64,000 nt of DNA from JAQBQH01 sp035607415 (GTDB lineage Bacteria > Myxococcota_A > Polyangia > Palsa-1104): contig DATNAQ010000179.1 in assembly GCA_035607415.1 (NCBI GenBank), positions 1 through 64,000 of the forward strand, in the 5' to 3' direction. The position numbers and the translations under genes were made by a program. Below the pieces are notes generated by a model that saw only the letters and a list, made by a program, of their open reading frames with translations, was not told the origin of the DNA and did no database searches. This document shows positions 41,140 to 49,382 of the stretch, one piece after another. Each line of letters begins with the position of its first letter. The first letter of the stretch is position 1.

Positions 41140-41811
41140 TCAGTGCGAGCGCGGCGTCCGAAAGCCGCGCTCGCCGACCAGCGGCACGAACACCACGCCG
41201 CCGCGGTCGACGAACGACAGCTGCCCATACTCGTCGCGCCGGATCACGCGCAGCGACTGGATCGCCCCGCCACCGACGGGAACCACGAGCCGCCCGCCGC
41301 GCGCCAGCTGCGCCAGCCACTCGTCGGCCACCGAGGGCGCCGCCGCCGTGACCAGGATGCAGTCGTAGGGCGCGTGGCCCGGCAGACCGAGCGAGCCGTC
41401 GCCGACGAACACGTGCACGTTGTCGAGCCCGAGCGCGCGCAGGATCCAACGCGCGCGCCGCGCCAGCACCGGCACGCGCTCGATGGTGTACACCTCGCGC
41501 GCCAGCCGCCCGAGCAAGGCAGCCTGGTAGCCCGAGCCGGTGCCGACCTCGAGCACGCGCTCGCGTCCGCGCAGCCCGAGCGCTTCGGTCATCCAGCCGA
41601 CGACGAACGGCTGCGACATGGTGACGTCGAAGCCGATCGGCACCGCGTGATCTTCGTAAGCCTGCCCGCGCACCGGCGTCGGCAAAAACGCATGCCGCGG
41701 CAGCGACGCCATCGCCGCGAGCACGCGATCGTCACCGATCCCGCGTGCGCGCAGCTGAGTCGCGACCATACGCTCGGCGTCCGGGCGGGCCCGATGCGGA
41801 CGCTCAGTCAT
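41140..41811 (-). CDS. pcm: Protein-L-isoaspartate O-methyltransferase
   Basis: The 223-residue enzyme repairs isoaspartyl residues using SAM. Motifs are MVATQLRARGIGDDRVLAAM, PRHAFLPTPVRGQAYEDHAVPIG, TMSQPFVVGWMTEAL, VLEVGTGSGYQAALL (SAM motif I), VYTIERVPVLARRA and PYDCILVTAAAPSVADEWL, then GGRLVVPVG. Length and order are normal. It is on the same strand as the FGE-domain gene upstream of it. Confidence 0.95.
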   Translation of the reverse strand: MTERPHRARPDAERMVATQLRARGIGDDRVLAAMASLPRHAFLPTPVRGQAYEDHAVPIGFDVTMSQPFVVGWMTEALGLRGRERVLEVGTGSGYQAALLGRLAREVYTIERVPVLARRARWILRALGLDNVHVFVGDGSLGLPGHAPYDCILVTAAAPSVADEWLAQLARGGRLVVPVGGGAIQSLRVIRRDEYGQLSFVDRGGVVFVPLVGERGFRTPRSH

Positions 41812-41842
41812 GCTTTAAGGGATCTGCAGTACGCGTGCCCGG

Positions 41843-42559
41843 CTAGCGGGCGCAGCGAAACCCGAGATCATCGTCACGATAGTCGGGCGGAAAGGCGTTG
41901 CGGTTCGACGCCCGCGGCAGGCCGAACATCGAGCAGCAGGCGCCTCCACGCACGACGCGGCGCTCGCCCGTTTTCGGCCCGCGCGGATTTTGCGAGGGCG
42001 CGTGCGCGTAGTAGCGGGGGTCGTACCAATCGGCGACCCACTCCCAGACATTGCCCGCGAAGTCGTGCAGCTCGCCGCCGCCGTACGATCCCACGTCGAC
42101 GGGGTGCCCCGGATTCTTCGGGCAGCGCCCTTCGCCCTGGTAGTTGCCGAAGTTCGCGCGCGCGCAGTCGGGCGTGTTGCCCCAGGGATAGACGCGCCCG
42201 TCGGTGCCGCGGGCCGCTCGCTCCCATTCGGCCTCGGTGGGCAGCCGCGCGTGTGCCCAGCGGCAGTAGGCGTCGGCGTCGTTCCACGAGACGCCGGTCA
42301 CCGGAAGCTTCGACGTCGCGTCGTCGGCGCGGGTCGATCCTTGAACGGGGGCCGCCGGATGGCAGGCACCCGCCGCGACGCATACGACGTATTCGGCGCG
42401 CGTGACCTCGTCGGCGTCGATGGAGAACGGGGCGAGCGTGATGGTGCGGCGTGGCTGCTCGTCAGCCTCAGGGCCGCCGCCCATGACGAAAGATCCGCCG
42501 AGAATACGCACCATTCCCGACAGGAGGAAGACAATCAGCCGATCCACGGTACAATTCAT
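41843..42559 (-). CDS. FGE-sulfatase (SUMF1-type) domain protein, exported or membrane-anchored
   Basis: 238 residues. A short hydrophobic N-terminus (DRLIVFLLSGMVRIL) precedes an FGE-sulfatase domain: GGSFVMGGGPEADEQPRRTI, DEVTRAEYVVCV, LPVTGVSWNDADAYCRWAHARLPTEAEWERAARG, YPWGN, VGSYGGGELHDFAGNVWEWVADWYDP and VVRGGACC followed by DLGFRCAR. The paired Cys of true formylglycine generators are not at their usual positions, so a non-catalytic or ergothioneine-type role is more likely. Its ATG is 19 bp from the divergent membrane-protein ATG. Confidence 0.85.
   Translation of the reverse strand: MNCTVDRLIVFLLSGMVRILGGSFVMGGGPEADEQPRRTITLAPFSIDADEVTRAEYVVCVAAGACHPAAPVQGSTRADDATSKLPVTGVSWNDADAYCRWAHARLPTEAEWERAARGTDGRVYPWGNTPDCARANFGNYQGEGRCPKNPGHPVDVGSYGGGELHDFAGNVWEWVADWYDPRYYAHAPSQNPRGPKTGERRVVRGGACCSMFGLPRASNRNAFPPDYRDDDLGFRCAR
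42550..42555 (+). promoter_or_regulatory. Putative -10 (TACAAT) for the small membrane-protein gene
   Basis: TACAAT lies 24 bp before ATG 42579, inside the start of the divergent FGE-domain gene, followed by a GAAAGGA ribosome site. No strong -35 is seen. Confidence 0.35.
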
Positions 42560-42578
42560 AGTCGAAAGGACCACTCCC

Positions 42579-42920
42579 ATGAAGCCGTCCATTCGTTCCA
42601 CGGGCATCGCGTTTCTGTTGCTCGGTCTCGGCCTCGGCGCCTGGGGCTTCGTCGGCCTGGTGCCGAGCCCGATCCAGATCGGCGTCGGCGCCGCGATGGC
42701 GCTCGTCGGCCTCGGCCTGTTCTTCCGCGCGCGTCTGGCGCACAACGTCGGCCTTTTGATCGCGACCGGCGCCAGCGGCATCGGCGGCTGGAACCTCTAT
42801 CACGCGCTCGAGGGCGCGCAGCGGCTCGCCGCCATCAAGGCCGGCGTCATGCTCGCCGTCGGGTTGTATCTGCTCCTCTCGCTCGCGCTGACGCGGGCGC
42901 ACTTCGCCGCTAAGAAATAA
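42579..42920 (+). CDS. Small polytopic membrane protein (113 aa)
   Basis: Four hydrophobic segments fill most of the protein (IAFLLLGLGLGAWGFVGLV, IQIGVGAAMALVGLGLFF, HNVGLLIATGASGIGGW and IKAGVMLAVGLYLLLSLAL). The second-to-third loop has RARLAHNV. I recognise no family. GAAAGGA precedes the ATG by about 9 nt. The 3' end overlaps the convergent POTRA gene by 11 bp. Confidence 0.65.
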   Translation: MKPSIRSTGIAFLLLGLGLGAWGFVGLVPSPIQIGVGAAMALVGLGLFFRARLAHNVGLLIATGASGIGGWNLYHALEGAQRLAAIKAGVMLAVGLYLLLSLALTRAHFAAKK

Positions 42921-43413
42921 GAAACTCCAGATCGATCGTGTGGTGCGCGGAGTCGATGCGCGTCAGCGGCGTGACCGCGGCGCCGCCGGCGAGCGCGCTC
43001 AGCTTCTTCAGATCGGCGGCGACGTCGGCGCGGCAGAACACCGCGCCGGCGCGCGTGCGCAGCGTCGCGCGCAAGGCCGCCTCGGCGCGCGGCCAGGCGC
43101 CGCTGAAGGAGATCGCGCGCACCGAGTAGCGATCGCCTTCGCTCACGTGCACGACGAGCGCGCCGTCGCCGGCGCGGATCGGATCGTCGACGCGCACGGC
43201 GAGGTAGCCGCGATCGAAGTAGAGCGCGGTCACGCGCAACGCCAGACGCTCGAGCCCGTCGGCGTCGCTGATCGCGGGGCCGAGCTGCTTCACCTCCGCT
43301 TGCAGCTCGGCCGTCGACACCGCGCGATTGCCGTCGAAGCGCACCACCACCAGCGCCGGCGGCCCCGACGTCGCCGCCGCCACCGCCAGCGCGCCCCAGA
43401 TCATCCACGCCAT
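42910..43413 (-). CDS. Exported POTRA-domain-only protein
   Basis: 167 residues with a signal peptide (MIWGALAVAAATSG), followed by two POTRA-like repeats. Repeat 1 (about 18-95) has VVVRFDGNRAVSTAELQAEV, ALRVTALYFDRGYLAVRVDDP and LVVHVSEGDRY. Repeat 2 (about 96-165) has VRAISFSGAWPRAEAALRATL, RADVAADLKKLSAL and IDLEFLIS. The protein ends where a BamA/TamA barrel would begin, so it may be a soluble periplasmic accessory or a truncated relic. ATG 43413 is used; 43404 is also possible. Confidence 0.7.
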   Translation of the reverse strand: MAWMIWGALAVAAATSGPPALVVVRFDGNRAVSTAELQAEVKQLGPAISDADGLERLALRVTALYFDRGYLAVRVDDPIRAGDGALVVHVSEGDRYSVRAISFSGAWPRAEAALRATLRTRAGAVFCRADVAADLKKLSALAGGAAVTPLTRIDSAHHTIDLEFLIS

Positions 43414-43448
43414 GCCCGTTGGAGCGGGCGGCGGCGCGCGCGGGTTGC

Positions 43449-46400
43449 CTACTGTCGCTTGAGCAGCTGATAGCCCTGGCCGCCCGGGCCGAAGCCCGCG
43501 GCGTTGTAGAGGGTGAGCACGAGCTCGTGCGTGGCGGGCAGCTCCCAGTAGACGTCGGCGCGCACGTAGTCGCCGTTGGGATCGGCCCACGGGAAGTCGA
43601 GGAGGTCCTTCCAGGTGACGCCGTCGGCGGAGCCGTAGAGGTGCGCGCTCACCTCGCCCGGCGGATAGATGTCGCCGCCGTTCTCGCGCGCGGCGCCGAC
43701 GACGTAGCCGCCTTGTGCGAGCGCGTGGATCGAGTAGGCCGGCCCGATGATGGGCGCGAGGATCGTGTACTTGCCGCTGCCGTCGAGCTTGGCGATCGAC
43801 GGGCGCGTCGGCAGGTACGAGATGTCCTGGCCGAACAGCAGGCCGCCGCCGGGCAGCGGCGTGGCGTCGACGACGTCGCCGTCCTGCTGTCCGAGCATGA
43901 ATTGCCACGTGGCGCCGCCGTCGCTGGAGCGATAGACGCCGCACTGCGGATCGGTGTCGCCGAAGTAGACCCACAGCGTGTGCGTCGACGGATCGGCGGC
44001 GAGGCCGTGGCCGTGGCGATGGCCCTGGAAGGTGTAGCGCGTGGTCCAGGTGGCGCCGTGGTTCGTCGACGCCCAGAGGCGGATCGGCGTGGCATCCTGC
44101 GTGAACGTCTGGTACTCGACGAAGTAGACGGTGCCGTCGAGCTCGGCCCAGCTGTGCGGCGTGAGCGCGCGATAGACGCCGAGCGGGAGCACGTCGGTCC
44201 AGGTGGCGCCGTGATCGGTCGAGCGGGCGATGGCGTTGCCCGACGATTCGCGGCTGTAGGCGAGGAGCGTGCCGTCGGAGAGCGCGGTCATGAGGTAGAT
44301 GCCGCCGGCGCTGTGGCTGCCGCGCAGCGTGAAGCTGCGGCCGTCGGTGGAGGCGTAGACGCGGTTGCCGCCGTCGCTGAGCGAGGTGGCGTAGGCGGTG
44401 CCGGCGGGATCGACCGCCTGGATCGTGTAGCTCGTGTTGGTGTACGTGACGGTCAGCGCGAACGGTCCGCTCGAGCCGCCGCCACCGCCGGCGCCGCCGC
44501 CACCGCCGCCGGCGCCGCCACCGCCACCACCACCACCACCGGCGCCACCCCCACCACCGCCACCGCTGCCGCCGCCGCCGTTCGGCGCGCCGGCGCTGCC
44601 GACGAGCGAGAAGTCATCGAACCACACGCCGGCGCTCGACGAGCGCAAGCCCGCGTAGCCCGCCGCCGCGAGCGCGGTCGATGCGTCGGTGAGGGTCAGC
44701 TTCGTGACGCCGTTGACCGCCGCCACCAGCGTCACCGGCCCCGCGCCGGTCGCCTGCAACGACAGCGTCACCGGGTTGTTCAGCGGCGCCGCGCCGCCCG
44801 CCGCATCGCCGAGCGTGGTCGACGCGCCGTTCACCACGCGCCGCACCTGCACGTGCCCGTTGCCGAGCATCATCAGCTCGTAGCGGCTCGCGCCCGCCGT
44901 CGACGGGGCGCGCGAGAACACGCCCGCCTCGGGCACGCCGAACGTGGTCACGCTCGCCGTGACGCTGCAGTCGCGGCACGTCGCCGTCGTCGCGCTGGCG
45001 AGGTTGCCGCCGTCGTAGTCCGCCTGCCCGAAGGTGCCGTGCACGAACCAGGCGCCGCTCGCCACGAACCAACCGGTGCCGAGCCCGTCGTACGGCGGAA
45101 TGCTGCGCGTGAAGTCGTCCGAGAAGAGCACGCCCGGCGTCCCGCCGCCGCCCGTCGCCAGATCCGGCGACGTCGCGAGATCGGGCGCCGTCGCCATGTC
45201 GCGCGGCGGAGGCGGCGTCGCGAGGTCGAGCGGCGTCGCCATGTCGCGCGGCGGAGGCGGCATCGCCAGATCGACGGGCCGCGCCATGTCCACGGCTCCG
45301 CCGCCGCCACCACCGCCACCACTACCGCCGCCGCCGCCGCCACCGCCGATCGCCCACAACGAGAGGTTGTCGAACCACACGCCCGCGCTCGACGAGCGCA
45401 AGCCGGCATACCCCGTCGCCGCGAGCGCGCTCGACGCGTCGGTGATCGTCAGCTTCGTCACGCCGTTGACCGCGGCCACCAGCGTCACCGGCCCCGTCCC
45501 CGTCGCCTGCAACGACAACGTCGCCGGGTTGTTCAGCGCCGCCGCGCCGCCCGCCACGTCGCCGAGCGTCGTCGACGTGCCGCCCACCACGCGCCGCACC
45601 TGCACGTGCCCGTTCGCCAGCATCATCAGCTCGTAGCGGCTCGCGCCCGCCGTCGACGGCGCGCGCAGGAACACGCCCGCCTCCTTGACGCCGAACGTGG
45701 TCACGTCCGCTTCGACGCGGCAGTCGCGGCACGTCGCCGCCGTCTCGCTCGCGATGTTGCCGCCGTCGTAATCGGCCTGCCCGAAGCTGTGCACGAACCA
45801 CGCGCCCGACGCCACGAACCAGTTGGCGCCGAGCCCGCCGTACGGCGCAATGTTGCGATTGAAGTCGTCCGAGAAGAGCAGGCTCGGCGTCTCGCCGCCG
45901 CCCGTCGCCAGATCGGTCTCCGGCGTCGCCATGTCGACCGGCGGCCGCGTCGCCAGATCGGGCGGCGGGCTCGTCGCGCTCCAGCCGATCGTATAGAGCG
46001 TCGCCTGCCCGCCCGAATCCGCGTCGGGCGTGTCGCCGAAGAAGCACGGCACGCTCGTCACCGACGTCGGCAGCACGTCAATCGCCGCCGGATAGCCCTT
46101 GAACCCGCCCGTCGAGTCGAGCACCAGCGGCGCGCCGAGTTGCCCCGCGTGCAAGGTCCGCACGCGCACTTCGTCGTTGGTGTTGGTGGTGATGACGCGG
46201 TTGTAGAAGATGGCGACGTCGTCGCCGATGCGCGTGATCGCCGGCTGCAGCTCCCAATTGCCCACGTTCTCGACGAGCTGCGCCGCGCCGAACCGCGTGC
46301 CGTCGAACGCGCGGTACCAGAGCACCGCGTTCTTGTCCTTGTACACGAAGTGCATGCCGCCATGGCCGTCGGCGACCGCGCTCAGCGCCGCGCCGTGATA

Positions 46401-47198
46401 GACGCCGTCGGGAAAGGTCTGCTCGGCGTTCCACGTGCCGAGCGCCTGCGAGTCGTCGCGCGTGCGGAAGTGCGCCACGTGCGTGCCGTCGTCGTGCCCG
46501 TCGTAGATGAAGATCATCCGCGACCCGACGCTGAGGATGCGCCCGCCGCCGCGAAACGCGAGATGGGCGATGGTCGGCTGCGCCGCGAAATGCGCGCCCC
46601 CGTCGCTCGACACCGCCACGTACGCCGTCGCCGAGCCATCGCTCTCGAGATAGAACGCCTGCACCCAGTAACGTCCGAGCGAATCGAGCGCCAGCTCGGC
46701 GCGGTAGAAGCCGTTGCTGCTCGACGTCGAATCGAAGATCTTCACCGCCGGATCGGGCGACCACGTGCCGTTGCTGCGATGGCGCCACCACTGGAAGTAG
46801 ACGTCGTGCGCCGTCGAGCCCACGAGCTCGGGCCCTTCGTACGAGTAGACCAGCGCGATGTCCTGCCCGACGACGACCATGTCGGCCGTGTCGCGATCGA
46901 CGCTCGTGTCCTGAATCGGACCGACGTACTGAAACGAGCCGCCGTTGTCGTCGGAGCGGTACATGCCGAGCATGTGCCCGTCGGCGCCGTCCTGCTGCAG
47001 CGCAAACAGCATCGTGCCGCCGATGCGCACGAGGTGCCGCTGCGCCGGCAGCGTCAGCGCGTTGCCGACGCCGATCGGCAGCAGCGCCGCCGACCCGAGC
47101 GCGCTCACCACCGGCGCCGGCGTCGTAGATTCGCTGCACGCTGCGAGGAAGAACGTCGACGCCAGAGCGAAGCGGACGAGCGAACGGCGAAGCCTCAT
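43449..47198 (-). CDS. Giant surface lipoprotein with BNR-type repeats and duplicated LamG-like modules
   Basis: 1249 residues. The signal peptide ends in FFLAAC, a lipobox. The N-terminal half (about 40-395) is a sialidase/BNR-like propeller (MYRSDDNGGSFQYVG, VSSDGGAHFAAQP). Two LamG/DUF1080-like modules follow, each about 180 residues and nearly identical (LFSDDFxRxIxPYxGLG … RSSSAGVWFD), separated by poly-Gly and D-M/L-A linkers. The C-terminal third is another BNR-type propeller (ARSTDHGATWTDV, YRSSDGGATWQFM). It is probably a surface adhesin or glycan-binding protein; no enzyme active site is evident. Confidence 0.8.
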   Translation of the reverse strand: MRLRRSLVRFALASTFFLAACSESTTPAPVVSALGSAALLPIGVGNALTLPAQRHLVRIGGTMLFALQQDGADGHMLGMYRSDDNGGSFQYVGPIQDTSVDRDTADMVVVGQDIALVYSYEGPELVGSTAHDVYFQWWRHRSNGTWSPDPAVKIFDSTSSSNGFYRAELALDSLGRYWVQAFYLESDGSATAYVAVSSDGGAHFAAQPTIAHLAFRGGGRILSVGSRMIFIYDGHDDGTHVAHFRTRDDSQALGTWNAEQTFPDGVYHGAALSAVADGHGGMHFVYKDKNAVLWYRAFDGTRFGAAQLVENVGNWELQPAITRIGDDVAIFYNRVITTNTNDEVRVRTLHAGQLGAPLVLDSTGGFKGYPAAIDVLPTSVTSVPCFFGDTPDADSGGQATLYTIGWSATSPPPDLATRPPVDMATPETDLATGGGETPSLLFSDDFNRNIAPYGGLGANWFVASGAWFVHSFGQADYDGGNIASETAATCRDCRVEADVTTFGVKEAGVFLRAPSTAGASRYELMMLANGHVQVRRVVGGTSTTLGDVAGGAAALNNPATLSLQATGTGPVTLVAAVNGVTKLTITDASSALAATGYAGLRSSSAGVWFDNLSLWAIGGGGGGGGSGGGGGGGGAVDMARPVDLAMPPPPRDMATPLDLATPPPPRDMATAPDLATSPDLATGGGGTPGVLFSDDFTRSIPPYDGLGTGWFVASGAWFVHGTFGQADYDGGNLASATTATCRDCSVTASVTTFGVPEAGVFSRAPSTAGASRYELMMLGNGHVQVRRVVNGASTTLGDAAGGAAPLNNPVTLSLQATGAGPVTLVAAVNGVTKLTLTDASTALAAAGYAGLRSSSAGVWFDDFSLVGSAGAPNGGGGSGGGGGGGAGGGGGGGGGAGGGGGGAGGGGGSSGPFALTVTYTNTSYTIQAVDPAGTAYATSLSDGGNRVYASTDGRSFTLRGSHSAGGIYLMTALSDGTLLAYSRESSGNAIARSTDHGATWTDVLPLGVYRALTPHSWAELDGTVYFVEYQTFTQDATPIRLWASTNHGATWTTRYTFQGHRHGHGLAADPSTHTLWVYFGDTDPQCGVYRSSDGGATWQFMLGQQDGDVVDATPLPGGGLLFGQDISYLPTRPSIAKLDGSGKYTILAPIIGPAYSIHALAQGGYVVGAARENGGDIYPPGEVSAHLYGSADGVTWKDLLDFPWADPNGDYVRADVYWELPATHELVLTLYNAAGFGPGGQGYQLLKRQ
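44477..44580 (-). repeat. Poly-Gly coding repeat (CCGCCA-rich on plus strand)
   Basis: Low-complexity CCGCCA/CCACC tract encoding the Gly linker between the second LamG-like module and the C-terminal propeller. Confidence 0.8.
44601..45161 (-). repeat. Intragenic duplication, copy 2 (C-terminal LamG-like module)
   Basis: About 560 bp closely matching 45361-45911 at both DNA and protein level (shared APSTAGASRYELMMLxNGHV, LRSSSAGVWFD). Differences are mainly substitutions. Confidence 0.85.
45296..45346 (-). repeat. Poly-Gly coding repeat between the two LamG-like modules
   Basis: CCGCCGCCACCACCGCC-type tract coding Gly, next to a D-M/L-A linker made of repeated PPPPRDMAT/PLDLAT units (about 45170-45290). 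Confidence 0.8.
45361..45911 (-). repeat. Intragenic duplication, copy 1 (N-terminal LamG-like module)
   Basis: Partner of 44601-45161. The order of blocks is identical, which shows a recent module duplication inside the gene. Confidence 0.85.
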
Positions 47199-47351
47199 GC
47201 GGCCACCTCGTCTTCGAGCAGGAGCAACCCGTATGCCCGCTCACGAGCGCGCGATAGGAATATCCGCTTCCGCGGTCGGAGCGACGCGCTTCCGATCTCA
47301 AGCAAAGACGCGACGCGCTCGAGCGCTCGCCCGCCCGCCGAGCAGTGCGGT

Positions 47352-47357
47352 TATGCT
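47352..47357 (+). promoter_or_regulatory. -10-like TATGCT, 6 nt before ATG 47364
   Basis: TATGCT, then GCGCGC, then ATG, with no ribosome site. It has the same layout as at 34943, 38870 and (minus strand) 49153. Confidence 0.4.
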
Positions 47358-47363
47358 GCGCGC

Positions 47364-48182
47364 ATGTTCGCCAGCATCGAGACGGCACGACGCATCGAGC
47401 GCGCCGAGGCCGCCACCACGCGCGCGATGGCCGACGCGCTCATCGCCTCGGGACGCGCGCCCGGCGCGTTCGTGCACGAGGTCGGCGGTGGCGTCGCCGT
47501 CTACGTGCGCGCGGGCTCACCGATCAATAAGGTGATCGGCGCCGGGCTCGACGCCGCGATCGACGACGCCGCGCTCTCCGCCGTCGAGCAAGCGATGCGC
47601 GCGCACGACGAGCCCGTGCGCGTGGAGCTGGCGACGCTCGCCACGCCCGCCACCGGCGAGCAGCTGACGGCGCGCGGCTATCGCCTCCTCGGCTTCGAGA
47701 ACGTGCTCGCCCTGCCGTTGTCCGCGATCGCCCCGACGACGAGCGCGATTCGTATCGAGCCCCTCACTGCGGCGACGACCGATCGATGGAAGGACACGCT
47801 CGTCGACGGCTTCGCACACTCCGACGACAGCGGTGTGCCCGTCGATCACTTCGGCCGCGACGCCATCGCCGCCGTCATCGACGACTTCCTCGCCGCGCGC
47901 GATTTCGATCGTTACCTCGCGTACCGCGGCGACGCGACGGCCGGCGCCGCCAGCATGCGCGTGCACGACGGCGTGGCCCTGCTCACCGGCTCGGCCACGC
48001 TGCCGTTACATCGGCGCGCCGGCGTGCAAGCCGCGCTCATCGCCGCCCGGCTCGCCGACGCTCACGCGCGCGGCGCCGAGCTCGCCGTCATCACCACCGC
48101 GCCCGGCTCGCAGTCGCAAGCCAACGTCACCCGCCGCGGCTTCGCCCTCGTCTACGCCCGCGCCATCCTCGTCCGCGACTGA
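47364..48182 (+). CDS. GNAT-family acetyltransferase (two-part)
   Basis: 272 residues. The C-terminal GNAT domain shows RYLAYRGDATAGAASMRVHDGVALLTGSATLPLHRRAGVQAALIAARL, with the acetyl-CoA loop HRRAGVQAAL replacing the R/Q-x-x-G-x-G/A core, and ITTAPGSQSQANVTRRGFAL. The N-terminal half is another, diverged domain (FVHEVGGGVAVYVRAGSPINKVIGAGL … LLGFENVLALPL), as in tandem GNAT proteins. Substrate unknown. The frame is open far upstream only because it mirrors the lipoprotein gene; the ATG at 47364 is the sensible start. Confidence 0.8.
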   Translation: MFASIETARRIERAEAATTRAMADALIASGRAPGAFVHEVGGGVAVYVRAGSPINKVIGAGLDAAIDDAALSAVEQAMRAHDEPVRVELATLATPATGEQLTARGYRLLGFENVLALPLSAIAPTTSAIRIEPLTAATTDRWKDTLVDGFAHSDDSGVPVDHFGRDAIAAVIDDFLAARDFDRYLAYRGDATAGAASMRVHDGVALLTGSATLPLHRRAGVQAALIAARLADAHARGAELAVITTAPGSQSQANVTRRGFALVYARAILVRD

Positions 48183-48186
48183 GCGT

Positions 48187-49146
48187 CTACTTCAAGAGCG
48201 CCACGAGGGTCATCGCGAAGACGCCCACGCCGAACGCAGCGGCCCACACCGCCAGCAGCGCCAGCGAGCGGCCCACCGACGGCGCGCGACGGCTGGCCAT
48301 CTCCAGCACCTGTCCCATCCAGTCCGCGGCGACCTTGGGCGTCGCCTTGGGCATGACGCTGGTGACGCCCATGAACAGCGCGCGCATCGCCCGATCGTCG
48401 AGCGCCGCCGGATCGTTGGCCAGCGCCACGCCCTCGTCGCGCAGGCGCGCAGCCGCCTTGGACATGCGCAGCTGCACCGGCAACAGCAGAAGCAGGAAGA
48501 GCGCGCCGCCGGCGAAGACCCACGCCCCGTGGCTCGCGCAGAAGATGATCGCCACCGCCAGCGTGCCACCGACGAACAGCGCCTCGCTCCAGCGCCAGCG
48601 CGAAAACAGGATCACCGAGCCGAGCCGCCCGCCGTCGAGCGGAATCACCGGCAGGAGGTTCAACAGGTTGATCCCGAGCAGATACTCGGCGACGGTCTTG
48701 AGCCCCATCGAGTGGAACGCCACGGCCCCGACGGCCGCCGACGCGCCGAACACGATGCCGGGCACCGGCCCCAGCAGCAGCACGACCGCCTCGCGCGTCT
48801 GCGAGCCGCCCCCGCGCCGCCCCGAGACGGCGGCGCCGAACAGCGGGATGAAGAACATGCGCACGTCGCGGTAGCCGAGCGCGACCATGCCGACGTAGTG
48901 GCCGAGCTCGTGAAACAGGAGCACGGCGACGAGCAGGACCAGGTTCGAGATCGAGCCGCGCTGGACCAGCTCGAGCGCGGCGAACGCGAGGAGCGAAAGC
49001 ACCAGCCAGACGCTGCCCGACGGCCCGCTCGTGGGCGCGAGCAGGCGGGTGCGCGCGGCCTGGTAGGTCTCCTCGGTCGCGGGATCGAGAAACGCAGCTT
49101 CGGCGACGGCGGCGCTGCTGCTCTCGGCGGGGCTGTTGCTGTCCAC
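48187..49146 (-). CDS. M50 family membrane metalloprotease
   Basis: About 319 residues from GTG 49146. The site-2-protease core is visible: VAVLLFHELGHYVGMVALGY with HELGH in a TM helix, LLLGPVPGIVFGASAA, and LLGINLLNLLPVIPLDGGRLG with the LDGG motif carrying the third ligand. Further TM helices follow (LFVGGTLAVAIIFCA, GALFLLLLLPVQLRM). Such proteases cut TM segments of regulatory proteins. Ten codons or more upstream of the GTG are antisense-like and rejected; TATAGT 6 nt upstream supports a leaderless start. Confidence 0.88.
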   Translation of the reverse strand: MDSNSPAESSSAAVAEAAFLDPATEETYQAARTRLLAPTSGPSGSVWLVLSLLAFAALELVQRGSISNLVLLVAVLLFHELGHYVGMVALGYRDVRMFFIPLFGAAVSGRRGGGSQTREAVVLLLGPVPGIVFGASAAVGAVAFHSMGLKTVAEYLLGINLLNLLPVIPLDGGRLGSVILFSRWRWSEALFVGGTLAVAIIFCASHGAWVFAGGALFLLLLLPVQLRMSKAAARLRDEGVALANDPAALDDRAMRALFMGVTSVMPKATPKVAADWMGQVLEMASRRAPSVGRSLALLAVWAAAFGVGVFAMTLVALLK

Positions 49147-49152
49147 GTGCGC

Positions 49153-49158
49153 ACTATA
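49153..49158 (-). promoter_or_regulatory. -10-like TATAGT, 6 nt before GTG 49146 (minus strand)
   Basis: On the minus strand TATAGT is followed by GCGCAC and GTG GAC, almost the same string as at 38870-38884 (TATAGT-GCACTC-GTG). No ribosome site is present. Confidence 0.5.
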
Positions 49159-49382
49159 CACGCGGCAGGATCGAGATCCGCCAAGGCAGCCCCGGAGAGC
49201 TGGAGTTCTCGCTCGAACGTCACCGGACCGTTGAGGGCGCTCCGCTGCGCGTGCGAGGCTCGGTGGCAACCGGATTTCGGATCCTGTTCGCCCCCCGGAC
49301 ACCGAATTCCGGAGATCGCGCACAACCCCGCGGATCGCCGATCCTCGTCATTCCGGCACGCCGCGTGCTTTGCACCGCGCGC

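Noticed and set aside
41843..42559. Formylglycine-generating enzyme with sulfatase-activating function
   Set aside because: The domain fits, but the paired active-site Cys are not in the usual positions, and no sulfatase gene is nearby.
43419..47363. About 1300 codons open on the plus strand before the GNAT gene at 47364
   Set aside because: It is the antisense of the giant lipoprotein; the composition is A/R/V-rich, and the true GNAT domain begins only after 47364.
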